The notes under the pieces: model-generated
Database searches by the model: none
What the model saw: only the letters and a program-made list of their open reading frames with translations
What the model was told of the DNA's origin: nothing
In this document: positions 33,926 through 43,381 of the stretch, in pieces
Position numbering within the stretch: position 1 is the first letter of the stretch
Layout of the letters: each line of letters starts with the position of its first letter
Source: Leptidea sinapis
Lineage: Eukaryota; Arthropoda; Insecta; Lepidoptera; Pieridae
Direction: 5' to 3'
NCBI RefSeq assembly: GCF_905404315.1
Contig: NC_066312.1
Location: forward strand, 17,533,001 to 17,597,000
DNA: 64,000 nucleotides
Program-made: the position numbers and the translations under genes

Positions 33926-34183
33926 TTACCAGCGGGAGCCTTTGCACTAGATGCCGTCTAGATTATCGGTACCACAACTGCGCCTATTTCTGCCGAGAAG
34001 CAGTAATATGTAACCATTACTGTGTTTCGGTTTGAAGGGCGCCGTACCTAGTGAAATTACAGGGCAAATGAGACTTAACATGAAATGTCTATTGACGAGT
34101 GCAGTTATAGTGCCGCTCATAATTTTTGGGGTTTTTTAAGAATCCGGGGCGGAAATTCATTGTTATGGGCAGGGCGTAACAAT
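33926..34183 (-). repeat. Interspersed repeat family A copy
   Basis: Complement of the family from ACCAGCGGGAGCC through the hairpin region to the GGGCAGGGCGTAACAA block. The last ~60 bp are absent. It lies tail to tail with the copy at 33446-33619. Confidence 0.78.
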
Positions 34184-34612
34184 CTAGTAAACAATAATAC
34201 CACCAAAAAGAGAGTCACTTAAAATTGTTTTTTAAATAATTCGGCATCCAATAACATGTTCAACAGGTCTTCACTTTACTCGTCATTATTAAAGTATTAA
34301 AGCAAATAATAGAGATTGCATTTACGGTTTTTTACTTGCATCCGACATGGCAGATTTATAGGTGTTACAGACATAATAGGAATAAAAATATAATTAAATC
34401 CTAACTTTTATTTTTATAATTTATAACCGAACTATTATCTGAGTCCTAATATCAATTAGCTGTATCCACTACTACTTCAGCGTGGGCTTGGATTCATTAA
34501 TAATAAAAAGCAAAGTATAAAATGGTGTTAAAATATTACATTTCTAGCATGCAAATATTTAACTTAATACAAGTAATATCACAATTTCATATCCATTAAT
34601 TCCTAAACACTA
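34184..34612. other. No gene seen
   Basis: AT-rich. The part next to 34613 is probably the 3' untranslated tail of the LINE fragment on the minus strand. Confidence 0.4.
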
Positions 34613-34866
34613 TAAAAGTTATAAGCATTTAGCCAACCATGTAGCTTGTTCTTAAAATATCTAGAATTTAAATTGCTACTCGGTAGCTTATTATAAACTC
34701 GAACACAATTACACACACAACTTTTATCATATTTATTAATTTTGTGAACATCATGTAGAACGAGTTTTTATTGATGTGGATTTAGATCATTAGCTGTTTT
34801 AAACAATGCTTAATTTTTATTTACAAACATACATATCTCGAAAATAGCAACGGCAAAGGTAATAAT
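34613..34866 (-). pseudogene. LINE protein C-terminus
   Basis: In one main frame with short shifts: FRDMYVCK / VNKN, FKTANDLNPHQ, KLVLHDVHKINKYDKSCVCN, CVRVYNKLPSSNLNSRYFKN, KLHGWLNAYNFYSV, then TAG at 34613. The YNKLPSxLKxxxxxxFKxKLxxWL pattern is the usual C-terminal end of Jockey-type LINE proteins. The upstream reverse transcriptase is not present. Confidence 0.72.
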
Positions 34867-36111
34867 CCTAGTTTTTTTTAAATATGGGATGACATGATTG
34901 CTCAGGATGCATACTGTACATTGTCCTATATACACTTTTGTTGAGCAATGAATGCTCTATTTATATCTGTGCTGTGTCCCCATATTATTATCTACTTGCT
35001 CTTTTCAATTGAACAAGGTCCGATTCGGTTATAGCACTCGCCGGCCGCTGCCGCGGCATGCTTCGCTCGGCTCGTGCGTTGTGGTCAAAAGTCTGAATTT
35101 GTTTTTGGGACCTACTAGTGAACAAACGCTGATTCGCTTAGATAGCAATAAGTTGGTTACACTAATGTATAACTACAAAATAATGACTATACAATAAATA
35201 CAAGAAACAGACCAATCAGAGGCGGCCTCTTAAACAAACGACTAGTAAAATTGTCAAAATATCATTGTCTTACAATATCACTACAGTATACTCCTGACAT
35301 TACAATCTCACTAAAACCAGGCCGTTAAATTGTACGAAATGAAGTCGATTGACAATCTACCAAAGAATACAGAAAATAAGAAATAGCAATAACGTTCTAC
35401 CAATATACCCTTCACAAAGGTCGGTTAGAGAGAAATTAAGCATATTGGACATTCGGGCGCCAATTCGACCGGAACAGCTAATTGTTACATGACATTCGAC
35501 TTTCATTTTTGAAGCGTAACTAACAAATGTTCCATGAACTCTGGCTTGCAAATTAAATCAAAGTTTAATTTGTGAATGCCGCTCATACGAAAGGTGTAAT
35601 TAACAGTGTGAAAGTTTAAATTAAAATTGAAAAATAAAACACCCTTTGGCAAGCAACTCAAACGGAAATATAAAATGATAAATTAAACTTTACACGTTAT
35701 TAATTGCACAATATTACTTTTATAGCAAAGTGGCCTCAACAAATATTAAAAATACACGTTGAGCTTGAGAAGAACATATTATACTTATATTATAAGGCTG
35801 AAGACTTGAATTTGTTTGTTTAAATGCACTTATAATTTCTGAAATAATCAATCTAATTTGGAAAATCTTAGTCTGGTAAGTTGTACCGAAACCGAGTATC
35901 TACTTAATTTCATCTATCTTTTATAAATTAGCCACAATAGCATTTTAAGTATAAATAAGTGGTGAAACTCGGTTGTTTGCTAAGCTTTATGAGTATTTTT
36001 TTTTAATTATGATAATTTTAAATTGGTGGGTGAAACTGCACACTTAGACTTAACCCATACAATAGTTTGTTTTTGAATTAATATCATCTTTGTGGAATTC
36101 GATGAACATTT
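34867..36111. other. No gene recognised; one GC-rich patch
   Basis: 35030-35085 (GCCGGCCGCTGCCGCGGCAT and onward) is strikingly GC-rich against the AT-rich background and looks like a repeat fragment, not a promoter. The rest shows nothing. Confidence 0.4.
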
Positions 36112-36257
36112 TTTTAAATGAAAATAAGGAATGAGACGAGCAGGACGTTCAGCTAATGCCGAAGTGCCGCTCAGGATTATTGAAAAGCCCAAAAATTCTG
36201 AGCGGCACTATAACTGCTCTCGTCACCTTGAGACATAAATTGTCAAATCTGATTTAT
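36112..36257 (+). repeat. Interspersed repeat family A, internally deleted 5' part
   Basis: Has GACGAGCAGGACGTTCAGCT and the complete hairpin GTGCCGCTCAG ... CTGAGCGGCAC, but lacks the GGTAATTGATACGCCC block between them. Confidence 0.78.
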
Positions 36258-37223
36258 GTGATAATGAAAGGATACAACGTATTTCTTTTTTATTATTTCA
36301 GTATTTATAACCCAGTTATGTATATTTGGTAGCTTATGTATCAGAATAACAATCATAACTTAGGTATACTTGCTTTTGCTGTTTCACCATGACAGCACGT
36401 TAAAAGCAGCAGTTGATGAAAAACTTCACTTAGCATTAGTATACATATTTGTTCACTTTGGTGTGGAGACGATAGGTCACATTAGCGTCAAAGGGCACAA
36501 AAAGAGAGGAGACTAAGAATGAGTTGTTCGGGCACTCTATAAATCTGGCAAGTACCGGACCGGAGAATATGGTCGGGAATTCTATTAAAACATTGTCAAC
36601 ATTATTTGATACCTTAGTGTAGATTGCTATAAATTTATGATCTTAAAATTTATATAATATATATGTAGTTATTATACAATTACTTATTTTTGTCAATTGT
36701 GTGTAATATATTTCTTTAAAATGCTCTTAAAATAGATGCCTTCGTAATAATAACTTTGCAGATTTTTCTTTCTTTAGGAACGAAAATCTTATCTAGAAAT
36801 GTTGTCTAATGAGAAATATATATAAAGAAAAACATATTTCATTCCAGTAATATTTTGTGTTCACGATTCCTTAAAAGACAACTCGTACTATAGTTTACTT
36901 CAAAAGAACTTTAATTAATTAAAGATATCATTTTGAGAGTAATGTTTTTAATTTATGTAATAGCACTAAGGTAACTTGGATAATTTTTCATTTAACTATT
37001 TTATTTCGGGCTCTACATCACAGATCAAGTGAAAGATCCCTTTTTAAGAATGTTACATTTGTATAGGCACAAGGTAGTGCTTGCACAGTGAAAATTTAAA
37101 TGGAAAAGAAAAATAATTTAAAAACTTAAATGTTTAATATTGTAGAATGTATCACAAATAAATATAATAAATTAAAACAATATGTTATGTTTTTAAAGTG
37201 ATAACCCTCACTTCTAGGATTAA
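36258..37223. other. No gene seen
   Basis: AT-rich intron-like DNA upstream of the tRNA-like foldback. Confidence 0.5.
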
Positions 37224-37403
37224 TACACAAATAAAATTCGAAGGCTGAGACCTGAGAGTTGAACAAAGCAAATAGAATTTTATAGCGAGGCGGTACTCGA
37301 ATGGTTAGCTCAGTTGGTTAGAGCACCGGCACGGAAAGCCGGAGGTCGTAGGTTCGAATCCCGCATCGTTTTAAAACTTTGTTTTTCAAATTTTATTTGT
37401 GTA
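37224..37403. repeat. Foldback element carrying a tRNA-like unit
   Basis: A 19-bp arm TACACAAATAAAATTCGAA (37224-37242) is matched in inverse, with one mismatch, at 37385-37403. Inner sequences also mirror loosely: ACAAAG, a TTTTA run, then GCGAGGCGG on the left against GCGATGCGGG in complement on the right. The tRNA-like unit at 37299-37372 lies toward the right arm. Confidence 0.7.
37299..37372 (+). tRNA. tRNA-like sequence, probably tRNA-derived or pseudo
   Basis: Folds as a cloverleaf: acceptor GAATGGT / ATCGTTT (three wobble pairs), D stem GCTC/GAGC, anticodon stem CCGGC/GCCGG, and T arm with the TTCGAAT loop and one A-C mismatch. A box TAGCTCAGTTGG and B box GGTTCGAATCC match the pol III consensus exactly. 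The anticodon loop ACGGAAA would read GGA (Ser), but position 33 is C, not U, and a Ser tRNA should have a long variable arm. Its place inside an inverted repeat also argues for a tRNA-derived mobile unit (SINE-like) over a working tRNA gene. Confidence 0.5.
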
Positions 37404-37537
37404 TAATAAATTATATAATTCAACCAATGTCATCAAGTCAATCAAATATAACTTCTAACTTTTACAAATAAGTAAAGCAATACTCTAGTTTAGCTCAGGA
37501 CAATTTTAAAATTCTAAACAGGTGAATTTTATTTCAG

Positions 37538-37618
37538 CGATGCCTCGATGTTACATGATTCAGAAATGGAGATATTCGTCCGACAGTCCAGAAAGCTCTC
37601 ACAGCGATTCCGAATCAG
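37538..37618 (+). CDS. First coding exon of a SNAG-domain (Snail/Scratch/Gfi-type) zinc-finger repressor
   Basis: Acceptor TTTTATTTCAG ends at 37537. Two bases later the ATG (37540) opens a frame of 26 codons plus one base, ending at the donor TCAG|GTATTT (37618/37619). The protein starts MPRCYMIQKWRYSSDSPESS and continues Ser/Asp/Glu-rich. MPRxxxxxK at the extreme N-terminus is the SNAG motif, which in Snail, Scratch, Gfi and Insm proteins recruits LSD1/CoREST-type corepressors. Only this exon is in the window. Its zinc-finger exons must lie to the right, since none is seen before 64000. The 5' exon may be at 23301-23339. The family is inferred from the motif; the exact ortholog is not determined. 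Confidence 0.72.
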
Positions 37619-37619
37619 G

Positions 37620-37968
37620 TATTTACAAAATTTATTTTATTTTACTTGACGCTGTTTGCGACGAGCAACACAAAGAATTCATTCGTAAATCAGAATGAGA
37701 GAATTGTTTAGTATTAATTATGTTATTCTGATGTTTCGACTATGATTTTCTGATACTCCGTCAATGATACTATACAAAAAGTATCAATAATTTAGTGAAG
37801 AAGAATTAACGAAGAAATCGAAATGGCTACGGGTACCTATACATACTTCTATCATAGTATTTTACGGATTGCTATGCCATAATAATAAGCAACAACCATT
37901 TTAATTTTGACACATTTTTAGTAGGTAGGTATTTACTAACGGCAAGCTCCTACAAGGTTTTTATTTAC
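37620..37968 (+). other. Start of the intron after the SNAG exon
   Basis: No coding or repeat feature recognised until the family A copy. Confidence 0.5.
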
Positions 37969-38282
37969 TACCAGTGGGAGGCTCCTTTGAACAGGATGCC
38001 GGCTAGATTATGGGTACCACAAAGGCGTCTATTTCTTCCGTGAAGCAGTAATGTGTAAGTATTACTGTGTTTCGGTGTGAAGGGCGCCGCAGCTGGTGTA
38101 ACTACTGGGCAAATGAGACTTAACATCTTATGTTTGAACGTGACGAACGCAGTTGTTGTGCCATTCCGAATTTTTGGAGTTATTCAAGAATCCTGGGCGG
38201 CACTGCATTATAATGGACAGGGCGTATCAATTACCATAAGCTGAACGTCCTGCTCGTCCTGTCCCTTAATTTCATAAAAAAA
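37969..38282 (-). repeat. Interspersed repeat family A, full-length copy
   Basis: Runs from ACCAGTGGGAGGCTCC to CCCTTAATTTCATAAAAAAA in complement. The hairpin is diverged here (GTGCCATTCCGAATTT). Confidence 0.85.
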
Positions 38283-38662
38283 GTGTCACATCTTATCAAG
38301 TAATATTGAGGACTAACGCGATATTGCAAAGTTTTATTTAGTTTTATTATTTTAATTAAACACTTTTGTTTTATATATAAAATATTGGGTTTAAATTTAA
38401 CTTTTGTATTTTATTTGTAATTATATTTTGTAAAATGGACTTGCTCTGAAATAGATGACTTTACTATTTATTATGATTAAAATAACTCTATTTTTCACAT
38501 TTGTATACATCACAAATTTTTAAAAAATATTATTATAAATACAATAAAATTGAAAAGACAACAAAGAGCTCTTAGAGAGTGTGGTCTTATATTGCATACT
38601 ATTTTTAATTGATAAAAACTTTTAAAAACACTTTTACTCACCATCTATTATTATTTTTTATT

Positions 38663-38990
38663 TTTTTTATGATAATAAGGGACGAGACGAGCAGGACGTT
38701 CTGCTGATGGTAATTGATACGTCATGCCCATTACAATGCAGTGCCGCTCAGAATTCTCAAAAAACCCAAAAATTCTGAGCGGCACTACAACTGCGCTCGT
38801 CACCTTGAGACATAAGATGTTCAGCCTCATTTGCCCAGTAATTTCACTAGCTACGGCGCCCTTCAGACCGAAACACAGTAATGCTTACATTACACAGTAA
38901 TGCTCACATTACTGCTTCACGGCAGAAATAGGCGCCGTTGTGGTACCATAATCTAGCCGGCTTCCTGAGCAAAGGAGCCTCCCACTGGTA
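38663..38990 (+). repeat. Interspersed repeat family A, best copy
   Basis: About 328 bp, from TTTTTTTATGATAATAAGGG to CCTCCCACTGGTA. It holds a perfect 16-bp stem, AGTGCCGCTCAGAATT (38740-38755) with AATTCTGAGCGGCACT (38771-38786). A second part (CACAGTAATGCTTACATTAC) is locally duplicated. No coding frame. Confidence 0.88.
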
Positions 38991-39900
38991 AAATTCAGCC
39001 TAAATTAGGTGCCGTTTTACATACATTTACTGCATTATTTATTTTTATAATTTTGCATTGATTGCATTCAGTGAAAATTACTTTTTTAGCAAATTAAGAT
39101 TTTGCCTAAGTCCTGACCTTTTTACGTATAAAGTCTTCACATTTTTGCGTTGACTCTCCAACTCTTACTCTACTCTTTAATAGATAAGTATACCTACCTA
39201 TAGTCAGCAGTAAAAACGACGAAAATTAATTTAAATAGAAGAAAATCTTGTGGCAAGCTATATCCCAGCCCGGATGAAAGGATAATATTTTTTGCCCATT
39301 TTTGTCTTCAACTTGCATCATATGTTTTCTACCGATCAGAAATGTTTTAAACCAATGTAAAAATTTATGTTCATTATGTTTTTAAAATTCATAAAATCAT
39401 TGCATTTTTTATTTGTATAGAACAGTCTGTCGGTTTATAAATTAATTTTTAGTAAATGCTACAAATGTATTCGATTGTTTTTTTTTTCTGATCAAAGATG
39501 TTTTATACTCACAATAAGTCAAATAAAATAGTATGTTTCATACTACATTATCAAATGTATACATATACTGCATAATCAATCACATTGTAATAAGTAATTT
39601 AAGAAAAAACATTACATTCCTAGATTTTTATTCACTTTACATTTTTAAAGTAAATATCGCACAATAATAAATGCATATTGAAGTCTACATATTCCAATAG
39701 GTATATATGAGCATCACTCGAAAAGCCGCAAACAATAGGGATTAAAGTCCAAAAATTTTGCGAAGCTTTTCAAGGGAGGATAATTAAAAAGCATTGAATT
39801 GACTAATAGGATTTACTCGTGGTTGCGATGTTAACTTGTGTTCTCTGTGAGTTAATATTTACAAAATACATTTAACAGTATTTCGCCATTTATTATTAAA
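38991..39900. other. No gene seen
   Basis: AT-rich intron-like sequence. Confidence 0.5.
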
Positions 39901-40235
39901 CTAGCTGACCCGGCAAACGTTGTTTTGCCATATAAAGTATAATTCACGCGATAGTTTTATAAGTAATAAAATATTGCCTATATTATAGCCTGAACATCAT
40001 TTTGTTCTATTGTCAATAGTTTTTGCAGCGCACGCAAAAATTGGTTTTCGATTTTACACCTTCTGTTACAAAATAGCAATTTTATTACGGATCCCTAATT
40101 TTGAAAAAAAAAACATAGCCTTTCTCGATAAATGGACTACCCAACACTGAAAGAATCATTCAAATCGGACCAGTAGTACCAGAGATTAACGCGTTCAAAC
40201 AAACAAACACTGCAGCTTTATAATATTAGTATAGA
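39901..40235 (-). mobile_element. Non-autonomous Helitron, 335 bp
   Basis: On the minus strand it starts TCTATACTAATATTATAAAG after a host A. It ends with the hairpin GGCAAAAC / GTTTGCC around AAC, then GGGTCAGCTAG and a host T (39900). Contains the usual GTTTGTTTGAACGCGTTAAT and CCGATTTGAATGATTCTTTC strings. All terminal features of a Helitron are present. Confidence 0.9.
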
Positions 40236-41151
40236 TCTATTTAGATAAGCTAAATGTTTTCGGTTCCCGGCACCATCTACTTTCAGGTGATTAAGAAGAA
40301 TTGCATTGTATGAGTGGGCAACATACCTTTATGCCAAAGACCCGATTTACTTTAATAAAATATGCTAGCTATGAGCGTAATATGAGATGATCGAATAATA
40401 TTAAATCTAGCTGATTCTTACTATATTAAATTTCATACTACCGACAGACTACATCGAGTGGCATATCATCTGATATTAATATACAAGTGCTTTTCATCCT
40501 CCGATATTAATATACAGATGTTTTCAAAGCGGACGTAAAATTAAACTTCAGGTATTTCATTTGAAACCCGTCACTATTTATTATTGGATTCTTCACCGCT
40601 ATGTTCAAACTATCATGATTCAGTTCGGATTGTAGATATGAACGATTCAAACAAAAGCGGTGCTATTCTTGTAAGTTCAAAATTAATAAAGTTACAACGG
40701 ACACCAGGTGAGAAACTCTATGTAGAGTCGCATACATTTTGTTTGTAGCGGCGACTGGTTGCTCCGCCACAGTGTCCCGGTGAAATAAAGTCTCATAAGT
40801 GACAAATTTATAATATAATTAATCGTTCAGAAATATGCTTTCATAAATATCTAAAGAAGTCAATTTTTTTATGAAAAATGGATGAATTTAGCTTCGTTCG
40901 TTTTCCAATTACATGCAACACAAAGACAATTGGTTCCTATTACTGATACGATACTCGAGAGCTTTCGAATCCAAATCCAATGAATCCGCTTCTTTTACTA
41001 CTGTTTCAGAACCCTTTGTAACATTTAAATTTTATGATTTCGAATGTTGAATGACTTTCTTTAATCGAACTGCAATTTGTTCCACTTCCTATGATTAAAG
41101 CTTACAGCGCAATACACTATGGCCCCGATGTTAGCTTGTTTTATTTATTTA
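40236..41151. other. No gene seen
   Basis: AT-rich. GATATTAATATACA recurs twice at 40473-40517. Nothing else recognised. Confidence 0.45.
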
Positions 41152-41639
41152 CTAGCTGACCCGGCAAACGTTGTTTTGCCATATAATTTATTTTTAGGAT
41201 TCGACGGTCTTTTCTCCGACGTATTTTACAAATATAACTACAATGAAAAAGTATTTTCATTTTTTTGAAGCTTTGCTTGAGCAAGTCACGTAGAGTTGGC
41301 CTGAGCAAAAACATGGCACGCCCTAATGTATGCCTGCTTCTTTTAGGGTTTGACACTGTGATTTATGATAATCATTGAAAATGCTAATTAATAGGAACTT
41401 CAGGCATTTAAAATTAATAACCTCTCCACCCGCAGCTGTCCGGTCGGCCGCAAGACCGTCACACCGCCACCGGACCGCACCACAATATCGCGCACTCGGT
41501 TGTTTATCGTCATCGCCAGAACTATTCAAATATTGGTTCAAATAATAAAGTATAGACAGAGATTATCTACTTTACATATCTGTTATGTAAGTATGATTTT
41601 GATATGTAAGCTATATTATTGTAAAGTTTCAATAAAATC

Positions 41640-42000
41640 CATTAAGTAGATTTCGTGTGAAAGACCAACAAACATACATCCATACATCCAGACCTCCATA
41701 CATGTGTAAGAACACACTTTCGTATTAATAATATTAGTGGATACTTCTTTCGAAAGCCAGAAGGTAGGGCTGAGATTTTCACAGGTCCATACATCCAGAC
41801 ACGCATACATTCTTACATACTTTCGTATTTATAAGATTAGTAGAAACTTCTTTAGAAATCCAGAAGGTAGAACTGAGATTTTCACAGGTTTCACATCCAG
41901 ACTTCCATACATTCATCCAACTGTTGTATTTATAATATTACTAGATATTCCTTTGGAAAGCCAGAAGGTAGGGCTGAGATTTTCACAGGGTTGTAAGATT
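41640..42000. repeat. Minisatellite, ~102-bp unit, about 3.5 copies
   Basis: CCAGAAGGTAGGGCTGAGAT and TTTTCACAGG recur at 41757, 41860 and 41961. Each unit also carries CATACATCCAGAC and a TTTCGTATTTATAA string. Confidence 0.85.
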
Positions 42001-42222
42001 AAGTTTAGTAGATATCGATGTACCAGTATATTACGTCTGACCTAAATGACCTTTCGTTCTCACTTTTTGCCTCAGGTGGAAATGATGTCCGTCACACACA
42101 ATTGATTTAATATGAATGACGCTATGCTGGGCTATATTTTTAAAATATTTTACTTTCTCGCGGGAACCCGTCGCTTTACCGGCAATGTGAGTTATCAACT
42201 TGACAAATTAAATTACTAAATT

Positions 42223-42690
42223 AGGTGCTTAAGTTGTTGTGTACTAGGCTATATAAGAAACTATAGTATTTTATGTTTTCCACTTGTGATTTCTCCAGGA
42301 TGAAAGATATCCAAGATATTAACCGGCAATATAATTATCAAAATGCCAAATTTTATTAAATTATGTGCATTAGTTATTGTTTACTAAGCCATATAAGTTA
42401 CCTTACTAATTAGTTTCCCACGGGAACTCTTTAATTTTCTGGGATGAAAAGTATTTAAAATGTTTTTATATATATGTTTAATTTTATTAAATAAAGTGCA
42501 TAAGTTGTTGTGTACTTCGCTATATAAGTAAGTAGAGGTTTTTAACTGTCCCACGGGAACTCTTTAATTTTCCGGGATGAAAAGTATCTAAGATGCTAAC
42601 CGGCAATATAAGGTATGAACATGCCAAATTTTATTATATTAAATAATGTGCATAAGTTGTTGTGCACTACGCTATTTAAGTAAAGTTTCA
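42223..42690. repeat. Second minisatellite, ~130-150-bp unit, four copies
   Basis: GTGCATAAGTTGTTGTG-like blocks at 42223, 42364, 42496 and 42648 alternate with CACGGGAACTCTTTAATTTT and GGGATGAAAAGTAT blocks. The latter are typical internal strings of Lepidopteran Helitrons (from memory). Confidence 0.8.
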
Positions 42691-43074
42691 GAGATTAGCC
42701 CGTACAAACAGACGGAGAAATAAGAAATAATCGAAAAAATCGGGACTTGTTCTATTTCTCTTACATCCCCCTGACTCACTTTTGATCATTTTTTTTCATT
42801 TGTACAGAAATTTGATCTCTACAGATTTATTATAAGTATAGATTTATTTTTGGGTATTAATTAAAAATTAAACAGTGTTTAAGACATTTACAAAAATACG
42901 TAAAAATTTGTATGTGTATAATTTTATACGTATAAATAAGTACTAATAATGTCACCACTAATTATAAAAAAATAATGAACTCAATAACTAGGTACAAGTA
43001 ATCTAGCGAAAGTACTGTTATTATTTAAACAAAACAATAATTCTTTCTATAAAAAATAAAATTCGGAGTTTCCC

Positions 43075-43381
43075 TACGAGATCAAATCAGAAATGAGGAT
43101 ATCCGTAGGAGAACCAAAGTCACCTACATAGCTCGAATGATTACGAAACTAAAGTGGGAGTGTGCAGGGCACATAGCTCGACGGACAAATCCAATAAGGC
43201 CGTTGGGGCAGTAAGGTCCTCGAATGGCGACCATGTACCGGAAGGCGTAGTGTTGGTAGGTCCCACAAGATGGACCGACGGTCTGATCAAGATCGCTGGA
43301 ATAGGTTTGATGAGGGCAGCGCAGGACCGATCGTCATGGCGATCTTTGAGAAAGGCACAGCAGTACGTCTTCCGGCTGAAA
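43075..43381 (+). pseudogene. RTE-like LINE C-terminal fragment
   Basis: Reads QIRNEDIRRRTKVTYIARMI and KLKWECAGHIARRTNPIRPL, then in a shifted frame GPTRWTDGLIKIAG and MRAAQDRSSWRSLRKAQQYV with a stop at 43381. The WxWAGHIARR ... GRPxxRWxDDLxKxAG ... AQDRxxWxxLxEA order marks the C-terminus of RTE-type LINEs. Two or three lesions; nothing upstream remains. Confidence 0.75.

Larger units (their letters stand above)
41152..42842 (-). mobile_element. Larger non-autonomous Helitron with internal minisatellites (~1.7 kb)
   Basis: The 3' end is identical to that of the 335-bp Helitron (hairpin GGCAAAACAACGTTTGCC, GGGTCAGCTAG; minus strand). A matching TCTATACTTATAATAAA start lies at 42842. The two ends may belong to one element, with two minisatellites between them, or to two overlapping ones. 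No Rep/helicase sequence was seen. Confidence 0.6.

Noticed and set aside
35030..35085. CpG-island-like promoter
   Set aside because: Only ~55 bp long, isolated in AT-rich DNA and without an adjoining exon signal; more likely a repeat fragment.
37299..37372. Functional tRNA-Ser(GGA) gene
   Set aside because: The anticodon loop has C at position 33, the variable arm is short for serine, the T stem has a mismatch, and the unit lies inside an inverted repeat.
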